This document shows positions 1 to 11,100 of a stretch of 64,000 nucleotides of DNA, piece by piece. The notes below the pieces were generated by a model. That model had not been told where the DNA came from. It saw only the letters and a list, made by a program, of their open reading frames with translations, and searched no databases. The stretch comes from Pseudomonadota bacterium (GTDB taxonomy: Bacteria > Pseudomonadota > Gammaproteobacteria > Burkholderiales > Burkholderiaceae_F). Both the position numbers and the translations under genes were made by a program. The stretch is from contig JAKAFN010000007.1 of the NCBI GenBank assembly GCA_021825945.1, positions 1 to 64,000 of the forward strand. Direction: 5' to 3'. Within the stretch, counting starts at the first letter, position 1, and each line of letters opens with the position of its first letter.

Positions 1-54
1 CCGCGACCTCTGGGTCCTTGCCGCCGCCCTCGGTCGTCAGAAGCAACGTGTTGT

Positions 55-812
55 TCAAGAAACGAAAGTCGCGTAGTCTGTGAATCGACCGCCGTCGGAA
101 CCTTCAACTACGAGCGGGATACCGCCCGTACCCGTGACGATCTCGCCCAAGCCCGAAAAGGCGACCTCAACCCAACTCTCCGGCACCAGCCCGATCTCGG
201 TATCCTTCTGCGCCTCGCCGCGCAGGCCGCGCGTGAACAGTTCGCGCATGGTGGCTCGTTTGAGTTCTTGGGCCGAGGTTTCTGCCCTGCGCTCGGTGTT
301 GATACCAAGACGACACTTGTCGAGAACATCGGCAATGGGTATTTGCTCCTCAGACGGCGGCAGCGCAACCTGAATCTGGTCGATCTTGGACTGATTGAGC
401 GTATTGCCCTTTATCTGCCGGTCCTGGTGGTCGGTGTAATCGACCTGCGACAGGAAATAACCCAGATACCGCTGATCGACACCTTGCCTCGGGTAGATCG
501 AGATGATGGCTTCGTTGTGGCACGCCGGAACACCAAGCGTTGCCACGCGCCCGATGGTGAGCTTGAAGCTCATCAATAGCGTGCCCGCAGGGACAATGCG
601 CTCGCGGAAGACGCTCTTGAAAGCAGCTTCCGAGACGAACTCCGCTGTTTTAGTCAGAGTGCCGTATCCCTCCATATCGGAAATCGTCACCCACGGGACC
701 CGATTGGCTCCTGTCGCCCAATACTCAGGGTTTGCGCGGGCCGGCGTGCGCCCCGTCGCGTAGCGCGCGACATTACTGAAAGACTCGATTGCCCAGCCTT
801 CCGGCAACTCCA

Positions 813-816
<4 letters not shown>
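55..816 (-). CDS. hsdS: Type I restriction-modification specificity subunit HsdS, short or interrupted
   Basis: DNA-recognition subunit of a type I restriction-modification enzyme; it would bind HsdM and set the methylated sequence. The 253-residue product opens with the usual target-recognition half (PEGWAIESF...[13 protein letters not shown]), contains the central conserved helix region ending near residue 205 ([12 protein letters not shown]), and starts a second half ([13 protein letters not shown]) that stops after about 45 residues. Family members are usually near 400 residues, so this is a half-size subunit or a broken gene. Just past the stop, another minus-strand frame stays open to the window edge. 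The start overlaps the end of hsdM by 4 bp, as expected in a hsdM-hsdS operon. hsdR is not in the window. Confidence 0.82.
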
Positions 817-2645
<1,829 letters not shown>

Positions 2646-2648
2646 GTT

Positions 2649-2669
2649 TGCAATATATGCGATATTGCA
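2649..2669. promoter_or_regulatory. 21-bp palindromic operator at the hsdM start
   Basis: The arms TGCAATAT and ATATTGCA are perfect inverted repeats separated by ATGCG, 3 bp upstream of the preferred hsdM ATG. Size and symmetry suit a dimeric XRE-type repressor. The obvious candidate ligand is the helix-turn-helix fused to HsdM itself. That assignment is inference. Confidence 0.55.
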
Positions 2670-2823
2670 TAGCACGTCGATCGCTCGTTAAGGGCATATC
2701 GCCAAATTCGCGAGCGTCCGGCTGACACCGTGAGATCGATCACCTCAAATCCAGTGGCAATGCTGTCAACCATAGTGTAAACTGACAACAGACATGTCAA
2801 CCACGAGTGAATCGGAGCAAGCT

Positions 2824-3624
2824 GTGAGCGAGAAGATGTCGAATGCGCCTGTTTACTACGCGTTGGCGCAAGCACTCTTCAATCCCGTTGCCGCAATGAC
2901 CAAGTACGTCGATCAAATCCAGGATCGACTGCGGCGCGAGGGGTATCCGTTGTTCGAGCCGCAGCAGTTCATGCAACTGGTCGTGCCGGGGCCAGGACAA
3001 ACGCATCCGCAGGAGCCGCAGATTCAGCAGGCGGTGTCATGGTTAATGACGCGCAGTGACCGGACGGCAGGGTTCATTCTTGGGCCTTCGACGATCACCT
3101 ACCATACGACCCACTACCAGACGCACAACGAGTTCATTCCTGAATTGCTGCGGGGCCTGTCAGCGGTACATGAGGCCGTTTCGCTCGACCACGTCAGTCG
3201 GCTGGGGCTGCGCTATCTGGATGCCGTATTGCCGCGCACCGGAGAAACCACCGAGCAGTACCTCGTGGGTGGATTACACGGCATTGATTTCAATGCCGTG
3301 CGCCAACACGCAATGACCGAATCCGTATTCGCCACCGATACCGGTCCGCTCTTGCCGAAGGGGACACTCGTCGTCAGAGTGTATCGCGCGGTCGCTCCCC
3401 TGGGGTTCCCGGCGGATATGCTGCCGACCGGATTGGCGATAGCGCCACAGTTCGAGATCAAGGAGCCACGCGAGCACGCGATTATCGACACGGATCACTA
3501 CGTCGAAGGCCGCATGCCCGTGGAAATGGACAAGTTGAACGATCAACTGCTTTCGCTGCACGGCACGATCAAATTGGTCTTCGGTGCTACCACGACGGAT
3601 CACGCGCGTAGCGCGTGGGCCTGA
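2824..3624 (+). CDS. TIGR04255-type protein, first gene of a three-gene cassette
   Basis: Protein of about 266 residues resembling the sporadically distributed TIGR04255 family, whose molecular role is unknown. Typical features seen: the N-terminal stretch SNAPVYYALAQALFNPVAAM, a middle part with repeated strands (TITYHTTHYQTHNEFIPELL), the segment RLGLRYLDAVLP, and a C-terminal helical part with DKLNDQLLSLHGTIKLVFG. No signal peptide or membrane segment. The GTG at 2824 is chosen because GGAG lies six bases ahead of it; an ATG at 2794 would add ten residues but lacks a ribosome site, and one at 2836 is also possible. It begins the cassette with the next two genes, transcribed away from hsdM. 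Family assignment is from recalled sequence character and was not searched. Confidence 0.7.
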   Translation: MSEKMSNAPVYYALAQALFNPVAAMTKYVDQIQDRLRREGYPLFEPQQFMQLVVPGPGQTHPQEPQIQQAVSWLMTRSDRTAGFILGPSTITYHTTHYQTHNEFIPELLRGLSAVHEAVSLDHVSRLGLRYLDAVLPRTGETTEQYLVGGLHGIDFNAVRQHAMTESVFATDTGPLLPKGTLVVRVYRAVAPLGFPADMLPTGLAIAPQFEIKEPREHAIIDTDHYVEGRMPVEMDKLNDQLLSLHGTIKLVFGATTTDHARSAWA

Positions 3625-3646
3625 TGCAACCAGGATCGAGGCGCCT

Positions 3647-4267
3647 ATGTACACCACAACTTTGCCCGCTCATCGCCCTATGCCGATCCCGCAGCCCATG
3701 GGTGCTGCCGTCGTCGTGATTGCCTGCGCTCTTGGTGGCACCGGCAGCGTGTTCGCCCTGTCTCACGCCAATGAGTGGGGCAAGATGCTGGACACGCGCG
3801 TTCCTTATTTCGATGTCCAGACGGCTGACGCGGATGCCGTGCGCCCGGACATTCGTTCTGCCGCCGAGCACCTTGCGAATATCCGTCAGGTGCTGAATCC
3901 CGCCATCGCGGACTTGGCGACGACGTTCGGCGTCTCAAGGCAGGCCATCTACAAGTGGATCGGCGGCGAGTCCACACCGGAAGATGACAAACTGGAGCGC
4001 ATTCGCTCCCTCAGCCTCGCCGCTGATGCCTTCCAGAAAGCAGGTGTGACGCGCGCCTCTTCCTTCTTGAAGATGAAGGCATTTGAAGGCCGTTCCCTGT
4101 TGGATCTGGTTTCTGCCGGGCAGCTTTTGCCTGGGCACACCCAGACGCTGATCGCTGAAGCGCAAGCTATGAATGCGGCTTATAGCCGTTCCGGCTTGGT
4201 GAAATCGAAGGCTTCGCCTTCGGAGGATTGGCGCGCTGAGCTTTCCATACCTGGCTCCTCCGAGTAA
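3647..4267 (+). CDS. Membrane-segment/helix-turn-helix protein of the TIGR04255 cassette
   Basis: 206-residue protein with one hydrophobic segment near residues 18-38 (GAAVVVIACALGGTGSVFAL) and then a DNA-binding-like helix-turn-helix around residues 85-112 (IADLATTFGVSRQAIYKWIGG). The rest is helical without a recognised domain. The ATG at 3647 has an AGG-type ribosome site (GATCGAGG) and starts 22 bp after the TIGR04255 gene; the next gene starts 18 bp downstream, so the three look co-transcribed. A DNA-binding motif behind a membrane segment suggests a membrane-tethered regulator, but the hydrophobic stretch is short and could be structural. Function unknown. Confidence 0.65.
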   Translation: MYTTTLPAHRPMPIPQPMGAAVVVIACALGGTGSVFALSHANEWGKMLDTRVPYFDVQTADADAVRPDIRSAAEHLANIRQVLNPAIADLATTFGVSRQAIYKWIGGESTPEDDKLERIRSLSLAADAFQKAGVTRASSFLKMKAFEGRSLLDLVSAGQLLPGHTQTLIAEAQAMNAAYSRSGLVKSKASPSEDWRAELSIPGSSE

Positions 4268-4285
4268 TAGTTCAGAGGACGATGG

Positions 4286-5139
4286 ATGCTGAAGCGCGAT
4301 ACCGACTGGCGACAAGGTGATCTTCTTACTCAGCAAACTGCGGCCGAGTTGACGGCGCTGAACGGCGCGGTTGGCGAAGCGCACCGCGTCGTTGTCATTA
4401 CGCACGACTGCGATCTTCCTCACGAGGGCGAAACCTCGGTCGAGGTCATCGTTGCCGATGTCGTCAGAGTATCAAGCCCGCAGCTCTCCTACGCGAAGAA
4501 CCCACGCAAGCTTGATCTGAGTTACGAGATCGCGGGCGGGCAGTCCGTCGTCGTCGAGCTACGGCACGCAGAGCGGCGCATCGTGCCCAAGGGCGAATTC
4601 GAGAAACATGCAGCCAGAGATAACCTGCATCGCTGCCCATTGATGGGAAACGTGCGCTGAAGCAGTGGCTCGCAGCGCGTTATGGCCGACCGGCGTTTCC
4701 CAACGCATTCGAGGATCGGCTGCGAAAGCTGGTGGGCAAAAAGCATACCGTCGAACGGCAGATCGGGAAGATCCTCGAACCAGAAGGGAAGCATTTGGTC
4801 GGCCTGTTCTTCGATCTGGGCGAGCAGCGGTCGGCGGAAGTTCAGGCCGGCGAACCCTACGCGCTGTCGATATCCGTGGTGTATGCCGCCACCGAGGGCG
4901 GCACGCAGGCGCGGCAGTCTGCGGAAAGCGTCGCCAGCCAACTGCGAGAGCTTTTCGAGCAAGCTTACGGCAAGCCGGACGCTGCGACAGAAATCGCGCT
5001 CGATGCCTGCGAGGCGGTCGCCGACACCTCCATCACGCTGGCCGACCTCCGGCGAGTGGATCAGTGGCGGCTTGAGTACATCAGCTTGGGTGACGACCAG
5101 AACGGGGATTTCCTCCCGGTCGGGGAAACTCCTGCGTGA
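4286..5139 (+). pseudogene. Third cassette gene, interrupted by a frameshift
   Basis: Two adjacent reading frames make one sensible protein of about 284 residues. The first runs 4286-4660 (MLKRDTDWRQGDLL..., with the conserved-looking VVITHDCDLPHE). The second is open from 4624 and reads through to 5139 (LPIDGKRALKQWLAARYGRP..., ending DFLPVGETPA). The frames overlap only at 4624-4660, and a single missing base or a -1 ribosomal shift joins them. A GGGAAAC heptamer sits in that overlap in the right register (atG GGA AAC), but the second frame already looks coding before it, which favours a simple 1-nt deletion. No known domain recognised. Close spacing to the preceding genes supports one operon. 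Confidence 0.6.
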
Positions 5140-5250
5140 CGTCCGACCGACGGGTGGGCAAGCATCCATCGCATCCTCGCCAGCCCGCAGCAGTGCTCAT
5201 TGACCCCAACAGCAAGTTGTTCGGTAGTAAACTGCACGCCACCATACACA

Positions 5251-5281
5251 AGGGCTCGGACAATCTCCGGGCCCTTTTCTT
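5251..5281 (+). terminator. Rho-independent terminator after the cassette
   Basis: Arms AAGGGCTCGGA (5251-5261) and TCCGGGCCCTT (5267-5277) pair with one wobble around a 5-nt loop and are followed by TTTC. It closes transcription of the three-gene cassette about 110 bp after its last stop. Confidence 0.8.
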
Positions 5282-5287
5282 GTCTGA

Positions 5288-5410
5288 AATCCTCGCGCCA
5301 CGCGGGGTTCCGGCCGCTTCGCCCGACTCGGACTGCGCGCCACCCCCGAACAGGCCAACGAAGGTTTGCGTGACCTGCTTGCTCGCAAGGCGCCCTGGGA
5401 CGCCAAGTGA
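5288..5410 (+). pseudogene. C-terminal gene remnant at the island edge
   Basis: An open stretch of 40 codons with no start codon ends at TGA 5408-5410. Its last residues, GRFARLGLRATPEQANEGLR followed by a short basic tail, have the composition of a real core-genome protein C-terminus, with high-GC codon choice. It begins right after the cassette terminator. Its parent gene is not recognised. The most likely reading is the 3' end of a chromosomal gene cut by arrival of the defence island; it could also be chance. The rest of 5140-5569 holds only the terminator and the leader of the next gene. Confidence 0.3.
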
Positions 5411-5569
5411 CGTTGCGCGCACCGGAGCCTTTGGCCGCACGGCATCGGTTGGATGGTTTTGATTGCGGCAAGCCCGCACGGAACGACCGGCTGTTTTCCG
5501 CGGCCACTTCTCTTCCCTGGGGGGTAGGATGCCGCATGGTGTTTCTCTGCTGACAGTGGAAAACGTATC

Positions 5570-6154
5570 GTGAGCAAAGGCCGAGTTGAAGCGTTTAGCG
5601 ATGGGGTAATCGCGATCATCATCACGATCATGGTCCTTGAACTCAAGGTGCCGCACGGAGAACGCCTCGGCATTCTGGTGCCGTTGTTTCCCAGATTTCT
5701 GAGCTACGTTCTTAGCTTCGTCTATGTCGGCATTTACTGGAACAACCACCACCATATGCTGCATACGAGCCACAGGGTAACGGGAGCGATGCTGTGGGCC
5801 AATCTGCACCTACTGTTCTGGCTGTCGCTGTTTCCGTTCACGACCGCATGGATGGGCGAAAATCATTTCGCGGCGGCACCAACGGCGATCTACGGAGTGG
5901 TGCTGCTGATGGCGGCCGTGGCCTATTGGATGCTGCAGCAGGCGATCATCTCGTCTCAGGGCACCGACTCCCTCCTCAAAAAGGCCATCGGCCGCGACTG
6001 GAAGGGAAGGCTGTCTCCGGTGCTTTACCTCCTCGGCATTGCAACGGCGTTCCTGTCGCCGCAGATTTCCCAAGGGCTGTATGTCGTGGTGGCCTTCGTT
6101 TGGCTGATACCGGATCGGCGGATCGAGCATGCGCTGGTCGGCAAGGACACGTGA
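5570..6154 (+). CDS. TMEM175 (DUF1211) family membrane channel protein
   Basis: Integral membrane protein of 194 residues with about six predicted transmembrane helices and the family signature RVEAFSDGVIAIIIT at residues 5-19, including the FSD motif that lines the pore in bacterial TMEM175 potassium channels. The length matches the short bacterial form that assembles as a tetramer. It starts at GTG 5570; an ATG-start alternative is not evident. It is monocistronic, lying between the island terminator and a minus-strand gene. Potassium or general monovalent-cation leak is the family role; specificity cannot be read here. Confidence 0.88.
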   Translation: MSKGRVEAFSDGVIAIIITIMVLELKVPHGERLGILVPLFPRFLSYVLSFVYVGIYWNNHHHMLHTSHRVTGAMLWANLHLLFWLSLFPFTTAWMGENHFAAAPTAIYGVVLLMAAVAYWMLQQAIISSQGTDSLLKKAIGRDWKGRLSPVLYLLGIATAFLSPQISQGLYVVVAFVWLIPDRRIEHALVGKDT

Positions 6155-6345
6155 GCCGAAGGGAACCGCCCCGCGAATTCCGGAGACTCCGGCGTTTGCG
6201 TCAGGCCGGGATGGCTGACATGACCGCTGGTTCCCGGTCTATGCGCCGGTCGCCCTCCGCATGATTCCCGGCAACGATACGGGGTTGCGGGCGACGGTTT
6301 GCGCCCATTTGCGTATGGCAATCGGCGGAACGAACCGCGGATGGG

Positions 6346-6558
6346 TCATCGGCAGCAGGATTTCCCGGAAATTTGAACCGGCGGACAAGGCGCCGAGCCG
6401 TAGGAGCAGAAAACGCAACAGTCTCCCGGCTTGGGCTTGAGCAGGGTATGACAGGCCTCGCACTCGTAATACCACTGGCAGGCATCGGTGGGCATGCGCT
6501 CGGTTTTCCGGTGTCCGCATGCCGGGCAGGTCAATGTCGATTCGAGTCGTAGCGCCAT
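6346..6558 (-). CDS. Small GDCCVxC-motif metal-binding protein
   Basis: 70-residue cysteine-rich protein: an N-terminal CPACGH pair, a middle CEAC pair, the hallmark GDCCVFC near residues 45-51 and a C-terminal SCCR. This fits the small GDCCVxC family, some members of which are selenoproteins and which often sit near mercury or heavy-metal genes. The ATG at 6558 is chosen because AGGATGGG lies just ahead of it and the protein then begins MALRLESTLTCP; longer upstream extensions are not conserved in character. It is divergent from the adjacent metal-efflux operon, which supports a metal-handling role (inference). Confidence 0.8.
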   Translation of the reverse strand: MALRLESTLTCPACGHRKTERMPTDACQWYYECEACHTLLKPKPGDCCVFCSYGSAPCPPVQISGKSCCR

Positions 6559-6903
6559 AACCCATCCTGTCATCGATCCGATGGGAGTATAGGACGACCG
6601 GATAGCCATTGCGATCGTGTACATCGCGGCGCATCCCGGCATCCCGGATGGGCGACTGCCGGCATCTCCGCATGCGCCGCGGGTGGCGAGCGTCCGGAAC
6701 CGGGTGTCGGGCGCGCCGAACGTGCTCGGCCGCACGGTGGTCCGTCCCCACCGGGTCATCGATGACGGCGTTGTCAAGATCGGTGCCGGTGGTGTGGTGG
6801 TGGCCGGTTTCCGTTCCAATCGCCGGGCGGACTGTGATTCGTCACAGTAGACCGCGCTCGGTGCGCTGTGCAGAATCGCGGCGCCTTGCTGATGGGATTC
6901 GAC
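6559..6903. other. Divergent intergenic region between the GDCCVxC gene and the efflux operon
   Basis: About 345 bp without a convincing gene. It must contain the divergent promoters of both flanking units. No clear MerR-type spaced palindrome or terminator could be picked out by eye. Short open frames here are not supported by ribosome sites or composition. Confidence 0.4.
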
Positions 6904-8088
6904 ATGACGCGAACTGCCGTTCTCCGCGCGCTTTTGCATTGCGTCGGGCTGCTGCCGTGCGTCGTGTCCGTGACTGCCTGTTCGGGCGGAGGGGCGGGCG
7001 ATGGGCGGGCCCCGGCTGCACGCATCATCGACGCCCCGAAAGACATCCTCGATCTGCGCGATAGCCAGACCCGCTCGTTGCAGTTCGTGCCTGCGGTATT
7101 GCATTCATTCGTGCCGGGTCGCACCGCAGTGGGCAGCGTCGACTTCGATGAGGATCGCGCCGTCGCGGTATTTCCGCCCTACGCGGGACGCATCGGCAGG
7201 GTCTACGTCCGTGTCGGCGACGCCGTGCGGAAGGGGCAGCCGCTCTATACGATCGACAGCCCGGATCTGATTCAGGCGGAATCCACGCTGATCGCGGCGG
7301 CGGGGGTGTACCGGCTCACGACGGAGGCGCTGGCGCGTGCGCGGGGGCTCTACGCCGCCCGGGGCATCGCGCAGAAGGATCTGCAGCAGGCGGTTTCTGA
7401 TCAGCAGACGGCAGCGGGAAACTACCATGCGGCGCGCAGGGCCTTGCATCTGTTCGGCAAGAGCAGACAGGAGATCGACGCGATCGCGGCACGCCGACGC
7501 GTCGATCGCGCGCTGATGGTGCGGAGTCCGGTTTCGGGCGAGGTGACGGCGCGTGCTGCGCAGGCGGGGTTGTACGTGCAGCCGGGCACGGCGCCGGCGC
7601 CGGTCAGCGTGGCCGACCGTTCTGCGGTATGGATGAATGCCGACGTCGCCGAAGGGGATCTCCCTTTTATCCGAAGGGGGGCAGCGGTGCGGGCGCGACT
7701 CATGGCATTCCCGGGCCGCGAGTTCCTGGGCAGGGTCGATGTCGTCGGCGCTGCGGTCGACCCCAACACCCACACGGCCGTCGTTCGCGCGGTATTGCGG
7801 GATCCCGGGAAGGATCTGCATCCGGGAATGCTGGCGCATTTCCTCATTCAGGCGGGAGATCCGATCACCGGGGTTGCCGTGCCGCAGGATTCCGTCGTGC
7901 GCGAAGGCGATGGCACGATGACGGTGTGGGTGACGACGGATCAGCGCCATTTCACGCGCCGAGTCGTGACGACCGGGATGCGGCAGGACGGCTTCGTCCG
8001 GATCGTTGCGGGATTGCAGGCGGGCGAAATGGTCGTCGGCAAGGGCGCCTTGCTGCTCAGCAACCTGTACGCCGGCAATCCCGAGTAG
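6904..8088 (+). CDS. RND efflux periplasmic adaptor (HlyD/CusB-CzcB family), likely lipoprotein
   Basis: Membrane-fusion protein linking an inner-membrane RND pump to its outer-membrane channel. From ATG 6904 (MTRTAVLRALLHC) it has a signal peptide ending in a lipobox-like VTAC, so it is probably lipid-anchored. The barrel-sandwich halves are visible (PPYAGRIGRVYVRVGDAVRK and MVRSPVSGEVTARAAQAG), flanking a hairpin region of about 80 residues, followed by beta-barrel and membrane-proximal domains. The length of about 394 residues is normal. In-frame ATGs at 6868 and 6892 are possible but would spoil the signal peptide. First gene of a three-gene efflux operon; the pump starts 18 bp downstream. 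Confidence 0.9.
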   Translation: MTRTAVLRALLHCVGLLPCVVSVTACSGGGAGDGRAPAARIIDAPKDILDLRDSQTRSLQFVPAVLHSFVPGRTAVGSVDFDEDRAVAVFPPYAGRIGRVYVRVGDAVRKGQPLYTIDSPDLIQAESTLIAAAGVYRLTTEALARARGLYAARGIAQKDLQQAVSDQQTAAGNYHAARRALHLFGKSRQEIDAIAARRRVDRALMVRSPVSGEVTARAAQAGLYVQPGTAPAPVSVADRSAVWMNADVAEGDLPFIRRGAAVRARLMAFPGREFLGRVDVVGAAVDPNTHTAVVRAVLRDPGKDLHPGMLAHFLIQAGDPITGVAVPQDSVVREGDGTMTVWVTTDQRHFTRRVVTTGMRQDGFVRIVAGLQAGEMVVGKGALLLSNLYAGNPE

Positions 8089-8106
8089 CCGACCGGAATC
8101 CCCCTC

Positions 8107-11100
8107 GTGTTGCGGAAGATCCTGGCCTTCGCCCTCGCACGCCGTGCGCTCGTCATTTTCGGTGTGGTGATGTTCCTCGCCGCGGGGTTCGCAGCCGTCG
8201 AGAAGCTCAACGTCGAAGCCTATCCGAATCCGGCGCCGGTGATCCTGGAGATCACCGCGCAGGCTCCGGGCATGTCGGCCGAGGAGATGGAGCGCTACTA
8301 CACCGTTCCGATGGAGATCGGCCTCTATGCCACGCCGGGGATCGCCAGCATCCGCTCGACTTCGTTTTATGGCCTGTCGTTCGTGCGCGTCACCTTCCGA
8401 TACGGGATCGACTATTTCTTCGCCTACACCCAGGCGGCGCTCGCACTGCAGCAGAACGTGACCTTGCCGGGGGGGCAGACGCCGCAGATCCAGCAGTCCA
8501 GCTTGGTGGGCGAGGTCTACCGCTATCAGATCGTCGGGCCGCCGCATTTCGGGCTGACCAACCTGCGCACGGTGCAGGACTGGATCGTTGCGCGGCGCCT
8601 CTCCACGATTCCCGGCGTGGCGGCGGTGAACAGTTGGGGGGGCACCACCAAGGAGTTCCAGATCCAAGCGGATCTGCCCAGGATGCAGGCCTATGGGGTC
8701 ACCGTGCCCCAGCTCATGAGCGCGCTGGGCAATGCCAACCTCAACGTCGGCGGTCGCGAGATTTCCCTGGGCGAACAGTCGGTCAATATCCGCGGCATCG
8801 GCCTGATCGACGATGGCGGCGCCGACGATCTCACCAAGGGATATCATGTTCGGGACATCGGGAGCGTCGTGCTTGCGCAGTCCAACGGCGTGCCGGTGCG
8901 CGTCAAGGACATCGGAACCGTCACGGTCGGCCATATGCCGCGGCTGGGTATCGCGGGCCGCGATCACGACGACGACATCGTCTCCGCGATCGTGGTGATG
9001 AGCCGCACCGAGCATACGAACCAAATCGTTCCGAAAATCGAAGCGATGGTTCGGCGCATGAATCACGACGGCAGCCTGCCGCCGGGCGTGCGCATCGTGC
9101 CGTACTACGACCGCACATCGCTCGTGCACGTCACGACCGAGACGGTGGTGCACAACCTCGTCGTCGGCTGCCTGCTGGTGTTCCTGATCCAGTGGATCTT
9201 CCTGGGCGACCTGCGCAGCGCGCTCATCGTCGGGGTCAATATTCCGTTCGCCCTGCTCTTCAGCATCATCCTGCTGGTGCTGCGCGGCGAGGACGCCAAC
9301 CTGCTGTCGATCGGTGCGGTCGATTTCGGCATCATCATCGACTCGGCGGTGATCCTGGTCGAGAACGTCTTCCGCAATTTTCAGACGGGCAAGGATGCCC
9401 AGCGGCGGCTGATCGAGGATCTGGCCGAAGGCCAGGTCGGCGCGGATCCGTCCCACGCGGGCGACATGGGCGACACGCCGGGGTGGAGCGACCGTCTACG
9501 TCTCATCTATGTGAGCGCGTTCCAGGTCGACAAGGCGGTGCTGTTCTCTCTTGCGGTGACGCTGGCCGCATTCGTGCCGCTCTTCACCATGCAGGGTGTC
9601 GAAGGCCAGATCTTCGGGCCGATGGCACGCACCTACGGCTACGCCCTGGCGGGCGCGTTGATCGCGACCTTCACCGTGACGCCGGTGCTGGCGTCGTTCC
9701 TGCTGCCGAAGCACGTCGAGGAAGTCGAAACGGCGGTCGTGCGCCGCTTGCGCGCGATCTACACGCCGGCGTTACGCTGGGCACTCGTGCACCGCGGCCG
9801 GGTGGCGACCGGCGGCGTGGCATTCCTCGTCCTCTGCGGTCTCCTGGCTGCGCGACTGGGCTCGGAATTCTTGCCGGCGCTGGAGGAGGGAAACTACTGG
9901 ATCCGCGTGTCGCTGCCGCCGACGATGACCCTGGCAGCGGGTACCGAAGCAACCCGCACGGTGCGCGAAGTCCTGTTGCGCCATCCGGAGATCATCACCG
10001 CGGTGTCGCAGCACGGCCGGCCCGACAACGGCAGCGACGCGTCGCCGCTGTCGAACGTCGAGATCTTCGCGCCGCTCAAGCCGTTCGATGAATGGCCTTC
10101 GGGGCTGACCAAGGAACGGCTCACGGCGCAGCTGGCGCGGGAGATCCACGATGCGGTTCCCGGCGTGGGCCTGAACTTCTCGCAGTACATCCAGGACAAC
10201 GTCGAAGAGGCGCTCTCGGGGGTCAAGGGAGAAAACTCCGTCAAGATCATCGGCCCGAACCTCGCCGTTCTGGAGCGGCTGGCTGGGGAGGTCGAGGAAC
10301 AGTTGCGGCAGGTCCGCGGCGTCACCGATCTCGGCGTATTCCACGTACTCGGTCAGCCCAACCTCGACATCCGCATCGATCGCGAGCGCGCGGCGCGTTA
10401 TGGCCTCAACACCGGCGACGTGGCAACGGTGATCCGCGTGCTGCTGGGCGACGGCGTCGCGACCCAGATCCTGGAGGGGGACCGCACGTTCAACCTGACC
10501 GTACGCCTGGCGCCCAAGTACCGCGACGACATCGCGGCCATCGGCGACATTCCCGTGGGATATCAGACCCCGAATGGGTCGACGGCCTATATTCCGCTGC
10601 GCGAACTGGCGACCATTCGCCTGGATACCGGGGCCTCCTATATTTATCACGAGAGCGCGGCGCGCGACATTCCGGTCAAGTTCAGCGTGCGCGGTCGCGA
10701 TCTGGGCGGCACGGTGGCCGATGCGCAGCGCCGCATCGGCGAGCGCGTGCACCTGCCCAACGGTTACCGTCTCGAATGGGCGGGCGAGTTCGGCGAGTTG
10801 CAGCAGGCGAAGCATCGGCTCGCGGTCATCGTCCCGGTGAGCCTCGCGCTCATCCTGATGCTGCTCTACGGCCTCTTCAATTCGATGCGGGACAGTCTGC
10901 TCGCGCTGTCCGGAATTCCGTTCGCGGTCGGCGGCGGCATCCTCGCGTTGTGGGTGGCGGGACTGCCGTTCAGCATTTCCGCTGCGATCGGCTTCGTTTC
11001 GTTGTTCGGGGTGTCGGTGATGAACGGCATCCTGCTGATCACGTACTACAACCAGTTGCGGGCATCGGGCATGGACGGGGTGGAGGCGATGTTCCATGCC

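Noticed and set aside
4640..4660. Programmed -1 frameshift at GGGAAAC as the main explanation for the split cassette gene
   Set aside because: The downstream frame reads as plausible protein before the heptamer, so a deletion is more likely. Kept only as an alternative.
5136..5462. 108-codon plus-strand frame after the cassette
   Set aside because: It runs through a clear terminator hairpin and has no ribosome site; a shorter different frame (5288-5410) looks more coding.
7105..9456. 783-codon open frame antisense to the efflux operon
   Set aside because: His/Arg-rich, low-complexity composition with no domain; it is a high-GC shadow of the adaptor and pump genes.
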